64,000 nucleotides of DNA from Kiloniellaceae bacterium (GTDB lineage: Bacteria; Pseudomonadota; Alphaproteobacteria; Kiloniellales; J153), in assembly GCA_021776095.1 (NCBI GenBank), contig JAJFGO010000038.1, forward strand, positions 1 to 64,000, in the 5' to 3' direction. The notes below the pieces were generated by a model. The model had not been told where the DNA came from. It did no database searches and saw only the letters and a program-made list of their open reading frames with translations. How positions within the stretch are numbered: position 1 is the stretch's first letter; every line of letters starts with the position of its first letter. Made by a program: the position numbers and the translations under genes. Positions 51,084 through 59,819 of this stretch are shown piece by piece.

Positions 51084-51644
51084 GTGGCAGAGACCGGCTT
51101 TGAGTTTGGCGTCACGCCCTTCTATTTTCTGCGTCATGGCGAGACTTACGAAAGTGAGCAGGGAATCCTGCAGGGCCAGAGTGAGACCGATCTGACCGTC
51201 CGGGGGCGTCGTTCGGCCGAGCGGGCGGCGGAGCTAATGTCGAATGTGCCTTTGGGATCGATTTATTCCAGCCCGCTCAAACGCACCATGATGACGGCTT
51301 CGATTATCGGCATGTTCAATGGCGCGCCGGTTTTCCATCTCCCCGGCCTGATGGAGCGCCATTGGGGCCAGTTCGAAGGCCGGCCGAAGGACTTGCGGCC
51401 GCCGATTGTCAACCCGCGAAGCGCCGAATCGATCGAAGACTTCGAACACCGCGTCTTGGACGCCATGAGGTCGATTGCGGGCCCCTCGCCGGTTCTGGTG
51501 GTGGCCCATTCCGGTGTGTTTCGGATCATCTGCGGTTTCGCTGGGCTGCCAGCGGATAGCGCGGTATCTGTCGCCAGTGGCCAGGCCTTGTGGTTGAAGC
51601 CGCCGGAGGATGGGACGCGACCGTGGCATATCCGTGCGGTATGA
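51084..51644 (+). CDS. Histidine phosphatase family (phosphoglycerate mutase-like) protein
   Basis: This 186-residue protein has the catalytic FLRHGET motif near residue 15, SSPLKRTMMTA, and VVAHSGVFR with the second catalytic His. The small size fits cobC/SixA/GpmB-like phosphatases; the substrate is unknown. GTG 51084 is used, with GGAGGAG upstream. It lies 33 bp after the CBS gene and 28 bp before the hemerythrin gene, so it is likely co-transcribed. Confidence 0.88.
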   Translation: MAETGFEFGVTPFYFLRHGETYESEQGILQGQSETDLTVRGRRSAERAAELMSNVPLGSIYSSPLKRTMMTASIIGMFNGAPVFHLPGLMERHWGQFEGRPKDLRPPIVNPRSAESIEDFEHRVLDAMRSIAGPSPVLVVAHSGVFRIICGFAGLPADSAVSVASGQALWLKPPEDGTRPWHIRAV

Positions 51645-51672
51645 CCGGCCGGGCCAAAGAGGACGCGCAGCC

Positions 51673-52212
51673 ATGAGCCAGACCGCAGGTGCCGAAAAAT
51701 CCGGTGACATCTCACCTCTGCCCGATCCGATCGACTTCATTCTCCACGAACACGACCGGCAAGTCGAAATCTGCGATGCGCTGGAAACCCTGATCAGCGT
51801 CTTGGATCTGGAGCCGGTCAGGGCCCGGGCCGGCGCGCTCTTGCACTTTCTGACCGTTGACCTGCCCCTGCACATCGAGGACGAGGAACTTGACCTGTTT
51901 CCCCTGCTCCGGGCCCGCTGCGAACCGTCGGACGAGATGGCCGAGGTCTTGGATCAACTGACCTTGGAGCACGAGGAGGACCGGGAGTTGGCCTCTGTAA
52001 TCGTGGCCGATCTGACGGCGCTTCGCGACGGCCGCGAGCCCTCCCATATGGTCCGTTTCCACAGCAATGTGCGGGCCTTTTGCGAACTGCAGCGGCGTCA
52101 CCTGATTTGGGAGAACCGTTTGGTGCTTCCCCTGGCCCGCGGTCAGCTGAGCGTCGCGGACAAGGCGGATTTGGGCCAGCGCATGATCGCGCGGCGCGCG
52201 GTCGGCTCCTAG
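51673..52212 (+). CDS. Hemerythrin HHE-domain protein
   Basis: This 179-residue four-helix protein has iron-ligand patterns HEHDRQ, HIEDEELDLFP, LEHEEDRE and HLIWENRLVLP (H-E pairs in each helix), a hemerythrin-like cation-binding domain for O2/NO sensing or iron repair. Start ATG 51673 is chosen over the upstream frame that overlaps the phosphatase gene. Its TAG stop is formed by the first bases of the inverted MITE-like repeat. It probably belongs to the FNR-dyad-controlled CBS operon. Confidence 0.88.
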   Translation: MSQTAGAEKSGDISPLPDPIDFILHEHDRQVEICDALETLISVLDLEPVRARAGALLHFLTVDLPLHIEDEELDLFPLLRARCEPSDEMAEVLDQLTLEHEEDRELASVIVADLTALRDGREPSHMVRFHSNVRAFCELQRRHLIWENRLVLPLARGQLSVADKADLGQRMIARRAVGS

Positions 52213-52349
52213 AGCGGCATCCGATCCCTTGGACCCGCTTTCAGCGATCCAAGGGAGCGGATAAAGCTGCTCTACCTCATTGAAGAGTAGAGCAATTTCA
52301 TCTGAACGAACCGAACCGTATCGGTTCTATTCGTTCAGATATTGCTCTA
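52210..52349. repeat. 140-bp MITE-like palindromic repeat, copy 2 (inverted)
   Basis: Inverted relative to 45484-45623, same 140-bp length, about five differences by eye. It begins TAGAGCGGCATCCGATCC and ends CAGATATTGCTCTA. The leading TAG is the stop codon of the hemerythrin gene. It is flanked by TA at both ends like copy 1. Confidence 0.85.
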
Positions 52350-52372
52350 GAGCGTCATTGCCGGACGTGACC

Positions 52373-52395
52373 AAAAATTCGGAACATGATCCGAA
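52373..52395 (-). terminator. Rho-independent terminator of the 2-phosphoglycerate-kinase-like gene
   Basis: On the minus strand, TTCGGA-N6-TCCGAA is a 6-bp stem followed by TTTTT. It starts 6 bp after the gene's stop. Confidence 0.55.
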
Positions 52396-52401
52396 ACCGA
52401 A

Positions 52402-53586
52402 TTAAATAAAGACCTCGGTCGGTTTGGCCGTCAGGCGGTCCAAAAGCGCCCGCATAATTATGGCCATGATCTCGCGGACGACCTGTTGGCGGTTCTCGTT
52501 GACGATGATCGGGATCTGGCGGCGGTCGGCTTCCGACAGAAGGTGAGACTGCAGGCGCCAGATCGAATCGAAGTTATCCAAATAACGATCGGCGCGCCGG
52601 TAAACGGTTCGCTCGCCCCGGCCTCGAAATCTGGCTCGCAACTTCTCCGGGTTGAGTGCCGCCAGCATGATCGGAATCACGATAACATCTTGCCCGGTGG
52701 GAACTTTGTCTGCCATGCCCGGTTGCACATGGACGCCCTCCAAAATGAGCGACGCCGACTCACGCAACGAACGGCCGATGACGGCCTCGCAGGGGACCGA
52801 CAGTAACTCGGCTTGTGCTTGGTAGCCGGCTACAAGCCGCGTATCCGAAACCGGGTCCTCGTCGGTTTCGCCCGGCAGCGCGATCCAGGCGTCGTAGGAC
52901 GAGCGGTGCAGCACGGGCAACAGACGTTCGGGCAGCATCACGCGCATGACTTCGCGCAACAGGTCGGTCGATTGAATCCGCACGATCGCAAGCCGCTGAG
53001 CGATCTCGGTCGCGACCGCGCTTTTCCCGGTTCCAGGGGCACCGCCGATCAAAAGCACTATGGGACGCTGATCTTGAAAATAGTTCACCAGGGCCGAGTA
53101 GCGCTGGGCGGCCTCCGCGCCGAGGGAAAACCGGATATAGCGGTAGGTCAGGAAGCCAAGCTGTCGCGCCGGAACTTCTTCCAGCTCCTTTTCCATCAGA
53201 TGACGAAAGATGGATGTGGTTACGTTGTTCGACTCCTCGTCGGAAAGGCCGCTCGATTCGAGCACCCGACGATGCTGTTCCCGTGAGAAAAGGCTGGTGT
53301 GGTCGTAGGCGTCGCGGATTACGATGGTGCCGGGCGGGGCCGCGGGGTGCTGGTAGCGATGCACCACCGCTGTGCCGAATTGGGCGACACACTCCAGAAC
53401 CGCGCTGCGCAGCTGCGCTGTGGTCACCTCCGTTGTTTCCTCGAACAGTTTTCGAACTTCGGCCGACACCGCATAGGCATCTTCGAATGACAAGCCGGCG
53501 TCTTGCAACGACCGGGTCAGGATGCCCCGCATGAAGGGAAACCGTGTCGCACCGTCATCCTGTTCAACGACAAATAGCTTTGCCAT
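52402..53586 (-). CDS. 2-phosphoglycerate kinase-like protein with N-terminal ATP-cone
   Basis: This 394-residue protein begins MAKLFVVEQDDGA. An N-terminal ATP-cone domain (about 1-90) is followed by a C-terminal P-loop kinase with GGAPGTGKSAVATEIAQRL (about 187-205), then a STDLLREVMR base region and late arginines (RFRGRGERTVYRR). This layout is that of the 2-phosphoglycerate kinase family, known from methanogens in cyclic-2,3-diphosphoglycerate synthesis. No cDPG synthetase is seen here, so the bacterial substrate is uncertain. A terminator hairpin follows. It lies between a MITE repeat and a CBS gene. Confidence 0.82.
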   Translation of the reverse strand: MAKLFVVEQDDGATRFPFMRGILTRSLQDAGLSFEDAYAVSAEVRKLFEETTEVTTAQLRSAVLECVAQFGTAVVHRYQHPAAPPGTIVIRDAYDHTSLFSREQHRRVLESSGLSDEESNNVTTSIFRHLMEKELEEVPARQLGFLTYRYIRFSLGAEAAQRYSALVNYFQDQRPIVLLIGGAPGTGKSAVATEIAQRLAIVRIQSTDLLREVMRVMLPERLLPVLHRSSYDAWIALPGETDEDPVSDTRLVAGYQAQAELLSVPCEAVIGRSLRESASLILEGVHVQPGMADKVPTGQDVIVIPIMLAALNPEKLRARFRGRGERTVYRRADRYLDNFDSIWRLQSHLLSEADRRQIPIIVNENRQQVVREIMAIIMRALLDRLTAKPTEVFI

Positions 53587-53803
53587 GGGATCAGCTCCAG
53601 AGCCCAATTCGCCTCGACCACACCTTACATGGATTGGCTGGGTCGTCCGCAGAAAGAATGCAGAAACTGGCGGAGGGAAACGCTTGTCGAGGCGGCGCGC
53701 CCGCGCCGAAACGCCCGGATGACGAAATTGGCTGGAACAACCGCGGAGATGGGGCGAAACGGGGCTTGGATTGACGATTCAAAGGCGGCGGTCTCCTGCC
53801 CGC

Positions 53804-54259
53804 TTAGTCCTCGTCGGCCGACCGGGTGGCCGCGGCAACGACCTGCTCGCGAAGCACATCGGCGCGCAATCTTAGCTCCGACAACACGCTGTCTACGACA
53901 TCGCTGACGCTAACGATCCCCAACAACGCGCCGTCCTCGACGACCGGAAGGTGGCGAATACGACCGGCCGACATCTGCTCCATAAGATCCTCGGTGCTGC
54001 TCTGGCGCGTGCAAGTGACGACCGAACGGCTCATCAGATCGGATGCGGGCATGGCAAGCGCAGGCTCGCCGTGCTGGGCTATGGCGCCAACGATGTCGCG
54101 CTCCGAGATGATTCCGGCCAAGCCGCCGTCCTCGCCTTTCACCACGGCCGCGCCGATCCGTTCCTTCCGGAGCGTTTCGGCTACGTCGCGTACCGACGTT
54201 CCGGCCAGCACCGCGACCACACGATCACCTTTTCGCTCAATAATGCCGGAAACTTGCAT
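53804..54259 (-). CDS. CBS-domain pair protein
   Basis: This 151-residue protein has two CBS repeats (KGDRVVAVLAGTSVRDVAETL at the start; MSRSVVTCTRQSSTEDLMEQM at the second), ending in an Arg/Glu helix. It binds nucleotides by family analogy. It lies 60 bp downstream of the polyphosphate kinase stop on the same strand, so it may be co-expressed with it. Confidence 0.9.
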   Translation of the reverse strand: MQVSGIIERKGDRVVAVLAGTSVRDVAETLRKERIGAAVVKGEDGGLAGIISERDIVGAIAQHGEPALAMPASDLMSRSVVTCTRQSSTEDLMEQMSAGRIRHLPVVEDGALLGIVSVSDVVDSVLSELRLRADVLREQVVAAATRSADED

Positions 54260-54319
54260 CCCGTTTTCTCCCGAACCTTACTGCATTACCCGGCGCGCCG
54301 CCGCCCCGTGCGGCTGTGC

Positions 54320-56758
54320 TTAGCGGACGTTGCGTCGCGCGATCGCTCTCGGCTTTAGCCGGCGCAGGCGCGTGACCTTGGTCAACCGCTTCTCGGCGGC
54401 CTCCATCATCAGGGCCTGACAGCCTTTGCTCTCTCGATCGTCGCCGGTGGGTACGCGCCGAACGTAGCCGCCGTCCGGCTGCATCTCCCAAACATTGCGC
54501 TGATCGCCGATCTGTGCTTCGAAAAAATCGTTCATTTCTTCGCGCAAAGCGGGCGACTCGATCGGCGCAACCAGCTCCACGCGGCTTTCCAGATTGCGGC
54601 GCATGAGGTCGGCCGAGCCGATAAAGTACTCCTCCTCGCCGCCGTTGCGGAAGTAGTAGATCCGGCAGTGTTCGAGGAACCGTCCCAAGACGCTGATCAC
54701 CGTGATATTCTCGGAGAACCCAGGCAGCCCCGGCCGCACGCGGCAGGTGTCGCGCACGATCAACTCCACCTTTACGCCGGCTCGCGACGCCCGGTATAGG
54801 GCCTCGGTCACATCCGCGTCCTCCAAGGCATTGGTCTTCAGGCGGATCAACCCGGACGTGCCGGCGGTATGCAGCGCGATCTCTCGGTCGATTTTCTGCA
54901 GGAGGGCCTTTTTGAGGAACTTGGGCGCGGTCAGCAATTTCCTGTAGTTACGCGAGGGTTTGCACCCGCTGGTCAGGTAGTTGAACAGCTCCGTCAGGTC
55001 GTGGCCGATGTCATCATCGCTGGTTAGGAGGCCCATATCGGAGTAAATCCGCGCGGTACCGGCATGATAATTTCCGGTTCCGATGTGGGCGTAGCGCCGC
55101 AGCCCCGTATAATCCTGGCGCACGACTAGAATGGCCTTGGCGTGGGTCTTCAGGCCGACGACGCCGTAGGTAACGTGAATCCCGGCGTCCTCTAGGCGGC
55201 TGGCCCAGCGGATATTGGCGGCCTCGTCGAAGCGTGCCTTGAGTTCGACCGCCACGGCGACCTGTTTGCCGTTGCGGGCCGCCTCGATCAGGTATTCGAG
55301 GATCTCCGTGTCGGCCGAGGTGCGGTACAGCGTCATCTTGATCGCTCGCACCTTTGGGTCCCGGCTTGCCTCGCGAACGAAGCGTTCGACCGAAGAGGCA
55401 AAAGATTCATAGGGGAATTGCAGCAGAATTGACCCGGCATCGCGAATAACGTGGAATATGTTTCGCGAATCTTGAAGCTTCGCGTTCGTGATCGGGCGAT
55501 GGTCGGGATCATGCATGTCTGGTACATCCATGCCTACGAGTTCTATGAGATCGCGCATGCAGAGCAAGCCGTCCGACTCGAATACGTCTTCGTTTTCGTC
55601 CAAGCCGAGTTCTGCCGCCAGCATGCCCCGGTGGACCGGATTCATGCCCTCCTGAATTTCCAGCCGCACGATCGGGGCGAACTTGCGATAGCGCAATTCC
55701 GTCTCGATCATACTGAGCAGGTCCTCGGCTTGTTCCTCGTCGATTTCCGTGTTCGCGTTGCGCGTGACCCGGAAGACCTCGCAGCATTCGATCTTCATAT
55801 CTGGAAATAGAAGATCCAAATTATTGGCCATGACCGCTTCGAGCGGTACGAAGTCATTGCCGTCCCCGACACGCAGGAAACGCGGCACGCCAGATCCCAG
55901 GGGAACCTTAATGCGGTTCATCATCGGCTCTTCATCGTCGCGGTAGCGAAGAGTCACCAAGAGGCTGAGCGAAAGATTGGAGATGAAGGGGAATGGATGC
56001 GCCGGGTCCATCGCAAGCGGCGTGACCAAAGGCAAAATCTCTTTCAGGTACTTCTCTCGCAAATTCGCGCGTTGCCGTTCGCTCAGTCCGTCGTAACCGG
56101 TAAGGCTTATGCCTTTCTTTTTCAGGCTCTTTAGCAGCGTCAGAAAGATCTGACGCATTTCAAGTTGCTGTTCCCGGACCGCCTGGCCGCACTGGGTGGC
56201 CTGTTCCTGCGGCGTCCGCCCGTCCACGGTGAGTTCGTGAACGCCGGTGGCGACCTGCTGTTTTAGGCCGCCGATGCGTTTCATGAAAAACTCATCCATA
56301 TTGGAGCTGGCGATCGCTAGGAACTTGACCCGCTCAAGCAGGGGATTCCTGTCGTCCTGGGCTTCGTTGAGGACCCGGCGATTGAAGGCGAGCCAAGTGA
56401 GTTCCCGGTTGAGGTAGAGGGCCGGATCCTTCAGGTCGATATCCGGTTGGTCCGCATCGGCAGGAGGGGGTGCGACCTCAGCGCCGGGGATCGACTTTGT
56501 CAGGACCATGGTTTCGGTTTCGTTTCCGCTCGCCGGAGTTGCCGTGCCCCCCTTTGGAACGATCAGTTCCTCGCCGGGCGGTTGGGCTTTAGGGGCGACC
56601 CGCCGGGGCCGCTTGGTCATGACCGGCTTCGGCCGCGCCTTGCGCGCCGGCCGGCTCGGCGAATTGGCGGTTGGGCTCAAGGCATTGAGCGGTGGTTTTG
56701 GGTCCAAGTCGCTCCCGGTCTCTTTTGTCGCGGATTCAGTGTCGCCCTGAGATTTCAT
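54320..56758 (-). CDS. ppk1: Polyphosphate kinase 1
   Basis: This 812-residue kinase has the N domain (YLNRELTWLAFNRRVLNEAQ), the head domain, and two C-terminal catalytic domains with the autophosphorylated His in YAHIGTGNYHAGTARIYSD and HTKG-like Lys/Arg residues. It makes polyphosphate from ATP. An unusual N-terminal extension of about 105 residues is Pro/Lys/Arg-rich and probably disordered (RPARKARPKPVMTKRPRRV). A small gene precedes it, with an FNR-like dyad about 400 bp upstream of ppk1. A Na/Pi transporter gene is upstream on the same strand. Confidence 0.95.
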   Translation of the reverse strand: MKSQGDTESATKETGSDLDPKPPLNALSPTANSPSRPARKARPKPVMTKRPRRVAPKAQPPGEELIVPKGGTATPASGNETETMVLTKSIPGAEVAPPPADADQPDIDLKDPALYLNRELTWLAFNRRVLNEAQDDRNPLLERVKFLAIASSNMDEFFMKRIGGLKQQVATGVHELTVDGRTPQEQATQCGQAVREQQLEMRQIFLTLLKSLKKKGISLTGYDGLSERQRANLREKYLKEILPLVTPLAMDPAHPFPFISNLSLSLLVTLRYRDDEEPMMNRIKVPLGSGVPRFLRVGDGNDFVPLEAVMANNLDLLFPDMKIECCEVFRVTRNANTEIDEEQAEDLLSMIETELRYRKFAPIVRLEIQEGMNPVHRGMLAAELGLDENEDVFESDGLLCMRDLIELVGMDVPDMHDPDHRPITNAKLQDSRNIFHVIRDAGSILLQFPYESFASSVERFVREASRDPKVRAIKMTLYRTSADTEILEYLIEAARNGKQVAVAVELKARFDEAANIRWASRLEDAGIHVTYGVVGLKTHAKAILVVRQDYTGLRRYAHIGTGNYHAGTARIYSDMGLLTSDDDIGHDLTELFNYLTSGCKPSRNYRKLLTAPKFLKKALLQKIDREIALHTAGTSGLIRLKTNALEDADVTEALYRASRAGVKVELIVRDTCRVRPGLPGFSENITVISVLGRFLEHCRIYYFRNGGEEEYFIGSADLMRRNLESRVELVAPIESPALREEMNDFFEAQIGDQRNVWEMQPDGGYVRRVPTGDDRESKGCQALMMEAAEKRLTKVTRLRRLKPRAIARRNVR

Positions 56759-56770
56759 AGTCCTACCATC

Positions 56771-56971
56771 CTATGCACCCGTTTCCTGGCCTTGCCTGGC
56801 TTTCTCGAATTCTCTGAGTTTCGCAGCCTGTTCGACGACAGGCAACGGACGGCTCCGCTCCGCGCTCTCGGCGCCGACGCCGTACCAGAACGCGGACCTT
56901 TCGGACGGGTCCCAACCGCTGCGTAACGTGCGGACCGCCGAGTTTAACAGTTCCCGATAGACCAGTTTCAT
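56771..56971 (-). CDS. Possible small protein upstream of ppk1
   Basis: This 66-residue reading frame MKLVYRELLNSAVRTLRSG ends with a charged helix. GGGAG lies about 10 nt before the ATG. It ends 12 bp before ppk1 on the same strand. The acidic/aromatic WDPSERSAFWYGVGAE composition looks protein-like. No family recognised; it could be a chance frame. Confidence 0.5.
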   Translation of the reverse strand: MKLVYRELLNSAVRTLRSGWDPSERSAFWYGVGAESAERSRPLPVVEQAAKLREFEKARQGQETGA

Positions 56972-57156
56972 GGTGCCGATTCTCCCTAGCATCGCCTTGT
57001 AGTACGCTGCGGCCGGGCGACGCCTCTTCGCTTTTCAGGATTCGGCCGGGAGGAACCACTTCCGTTACGGCGCCCGATGCAATCGTCGCGCCGCCCCACC
57101 TTCCCTTTTGAGCCTCTCGCCCGATTGAAGCCTTTGCTATTTCGGGCACAAATTCA

Positions 57157-57170
57157 TTGACCTAGGTCAT
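57157..57170. promoter_or_regulatory. FNR/Crp-type dyad upstream of the ppk1 operon
   Basis: TTGACCTAGGTCAT fits TTGAY-N4-RTCAA except the last base. It lies 186 bp upstream of the small gene at 56971 and downstream of the Na/Pi gene stop, so ppk1 is the likely target. Confidence 0.45.
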
Positions 57171-57272
57171 AGACGCCAGGCGTACCGTCCGAAATTCTTG
57201 CATTCAGCCGGTGGGGCCGGTTCTTTAACCATGACTTCTCCGTCCGAGGCCCGAAAACCCCCTCAATGGCGC

Positions 57273-59084
57273 CTATTCGGCGGCCTCGGGAATCTCCGGG
57301 GCTTCGTCGTCCTGCCACTCCGTGCGGGCGATCTTGCGGCACAGCCGATAAATCCGGCTCAGGCTCTCGATGATCTCCATTTCACGGGTGAAGGTCTTAA
57401 GCCGATTGGGCTCGTCGATCACCAGCCGGCCGACCTGATAGCGCGCGGTTTCCTGGGCCAATTGAGCCATGGATTTTTTCATGTGCTTGACCGCCAGGGC
57501 GGAGGCCTGGTCACCCTCGCTCGCGGCCTTTACCGCGGCGTCGAGGGCGCGGGCGACTTCGGTATGGTAGCGGCTGATGACCTCCAGGGTGGGCTCGCTG
57601 ACGACCACCCCTTCGTCTATGCGCTGACGGCCGATCCGCACCAGGTTGGTTTCGATGATGTCGCCGATCTGCTCCAAATGGTTGGTCACCTGCAAGAGGT
57701 CCAGGACTTGCTTGGAGTCTTCGGCCGAGAGTTGCGACGTGCTGATCTTGCCCAGGTACTGCACCATGTGCCCATGCAGGATGTCGATATCGGTATCCAT
57801 CGACGCCAAGTTTGTCAGGTCTTCACCGGTGCCGGACACCACCGCGGGCAAGGCCGCATCCAGCATTTCCCGAGTCAGGCCGCCGACCCGCCCGATTTCG
57901 CGGCGGACCCCATCGATCGCCAAGGGAACGGTCGAAAGCAGCTCCGGGTCGAGATACTTGGGTTGAATGACCAGGGGCTTCACTTCCGGCTTGTCCGGGA
58001 CCACCCACTCGCAAAACCGGGCGAAGACCCCGGCGAAGGGCAGGAAAAGGAAGGCGATGCCGACGTTGAAGATAGTGTGCGCATTGGCGATCTGCCGCGG
58101 CGTCTCGGCCGCCAGCCGTTCGAACCCTGTCAGTTCGGGGTAGGACGGGGAGATCGAGCGAACCAACCCGGCCAAGTGCGGTATGAACCAAATGATCAAA
58201 AGCACGCCCACGATCTTAAAGGTAACGTGCGCGACGGCGACGCGTACCGCCTCGCGCGGCTTGCCGATCGACGCCAGACCGGCTGTGGCACAGGTGCCGA
58301 TGTTGGCGCCTAAGGCCAAGGCGATACCGCCTTCCAGGGTGACCAGGCCTTGCAGGGCCAAGGCGATGACCACGCCCATGGTCGCGGAGGATGATTGAAC
58401 CAAACCCGTGAACGCGGTCGCGATCAGGATCCCAATAATTGGGTTCGAGACGTCCTGCATAAGAGCTATAAAGGGCTCGTAGGTTCTGAGCGGCTTCATG
58501 CCGGCACTCATGATGCCCATGCCGAAGAAAATCATGCCCAGGCCCATGATCAGGGCGCCATAGGCCTTGGTCGCATCTTTCTTGCCCGTGAAAATTAGGA
58601 GAAATCCAACCGCGACCAGAAGCAGCGCGTACTTGGTGACCTTGAAGGCGACGATCTGCGCGGTAACGGTCGTGCCGATATCGGCGCCCAAAATGACTCC
58701 GATCGCTTGCGACAGCGACATCAGCCCCGCGGTGACGAAACCGACCAGCATAACGGTCGTGACCGAGGACGACTGGATGATTGCGGTGACGAAGGTGCCG
58801 GTGATCAGGCCCATGATCCGGCTGGTTGTCAGCTTACCCAAGATCATCTTCATGCGGTTGCCCGCAACCTTCTTGAGGGCTTCCGCCATCTGTTCCATGC
58901 CGAACAGGAAGACCGCCAGCCCGCCGAAGAGCTCCATCCCCATGCTGGCCCAGCTTATGCTATTGCCGCCGGCCGCGGCGGCCATGGCCGGCGTTGCCGC
59001 GACCCAAGCCAGGATAGCCAAAATTAGGAAGACGACGAGACGGGTGCGGTGCGTGCCGGGATTGGAAGGATGGATCGTTTTCAT
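57273..59084 (-). CDS. Na+/phosphate cotransporter, NptA/PhoU-fused type
   Basis: This 603-residue protein has two inverted repeats of the Na/Pi cotransporter core with the QSSS motifs (AIIQSSSVTTVMLVGF and GLVQSSSATMGVVIA). About eight membrane helices are followed by a C-terminal cytoplasmic helical domain of about 250 residues related to PhoU. The N-terminus has a cleavable-looking hydrophobic segment. It imports phosphate with Na+. It lies upstream of ppk1 on the same strand, a sensible phosphate uptake and storage pair, but with a separate FNR-like control region between them. Confidence 0.93.
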   Translation of the reverse strand: MKTIHPSNPGTHRTRLVVFLILAILAWVAATPAMAAAAGGNSISWASMGMELFGGLAVFLFGMEQMAEALKKVAGNRMKMILGKLTTSRIMGLITGTFVTAIIQSSSVTTVMLVGFVTAGLMSLSQAIGVILGADIGTTVTAQIVAFKVTKYALLLVAVGFLLIFTGKKDATKAYGALIMGLGMIFFGMGIMSAGMKPLRTYEPFIALMQDVSNPIIGILIATAFTGLVQSSSATMGVVIALALQGLVTLEGGIALALGANIGTCATAGLASIGKPREAVRVAVAHVTFKIVGVLLIIWFIPHLAGLVRSISPSYPELTGFERLAAETPRQIANAHTIFNVGIAFLFLPFAGVFARFCEWVVPDKPEVKPLVIQPKYLDPELLSTVPLAIDGVRREIGRVGGLTREMLDAALPAVVSGTGEDLTNLASMDTDIDILHGHMVQYLGKISTSQLSAEDSKQVLDLLQVTNHLEQIGDIIETNLVRIGRQRIDEGVVVSEPTLEVISRYHTEVARALDAAVKAASEGDQASALAVKHMKKSMAQLAQETARYQVGRLVIDEPNRLKTFTREMEIIESLSRIYRLCRKIARTEWQDDEAPEIPEAAE

Positions 59085-59288
59085 GCCTAAATTCCAATAA
59101 CGGGGGTCAAGTCAATGATGCCCTCTATGCGCGCGCCCATTGCGCGAGAATGGCCCGCCCATCGCCGGCGGCTTGCCGCGCGCGCATCGAACCGCGAATT
59201 GCAATAAGCCGGACGCCGCTCTTATTGGCTGGCGTCAAGCTCTCTGTCGCAGTGGACCGCGACAAACCTCCCACTCAATCGGACAATT

Positions 59289-59819
59289 TCAGTCACTGTT
59301 CTTTTTTGCTTTGACGATCGTCACCGGGATCGAGGCGAGCTGAACCACCCGCTCCGCCTTGGAGCCCAGCAACAAATGGGGCAGCCCGGTATGACCTCGG
59401 CTGCCCATGACGATAATGCGGGCCTTCTGCGCCTGCGCTTGTTCGAGTATGCGGGTCGCGGGTATGCCTTTTATCAGAATCGCTTCCGGGTCCTGCAGCG
59501 CGGCTAAGTCAGGACGTCTTGCACGGACGGTTTCCAGGAACTCGTCCATCATGCCGGCCGCGACATCCTGCATCGGGCGCAATAGGTCCGTGTCCTTCGC
59601 CCGGTACGATCCCGGCGCGTCGGCGGGGTCGTGTACAACGTGCAGCACGGTCACCTCCGCGCCGGCCAAGGCGGCGTACTCGCAAGCCCAAATCAGGGCC
59701 GCCTGCGAATCCGGGGTGAAATCGACCGCAACCAGAACCCGCCCCCCCAGGGCCGGATCGCCGGCCGGTTTTTTGTCTGCCGCTGAATCCGCCGCATCGC
59801 TCAAGGACTTTTCCTCCAT
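59289..59819 (-). CDS. Universal stress protein (UspA family)
   Basis: This 176-residue protein has an N-terminal Ser/Asp/Lys-rich tail of about 25 residues and one Usp domain: GRVLVAVDFTPDSQAALIWA and IIVMGSRGHTGLPHLLLGSKAERVVQLASIPVTIVK, which retains the ATP-binding G-x2-G-x9-G(S) pattern. An FNR-like dyad lies about 160 bp upstream. It is the second Usp gene in the window with such a site. Confidence 0.9.
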   Translation of the reverse strand: MEEKSLSDAADSAADKKPAGDPALGGRVLVAVDFTPDSQAALIWACEYAALAGAEVTVLHVVHDPADAPGSYRAKDTDLLRPMQDVAAGMMDEFLETVRARRPDLAALQDPEAILIKGIPATRILEQAQAQKARIIVMGSRGHTGLPHLLLGSKAERVVQLASIPVTIVKAKKNSD

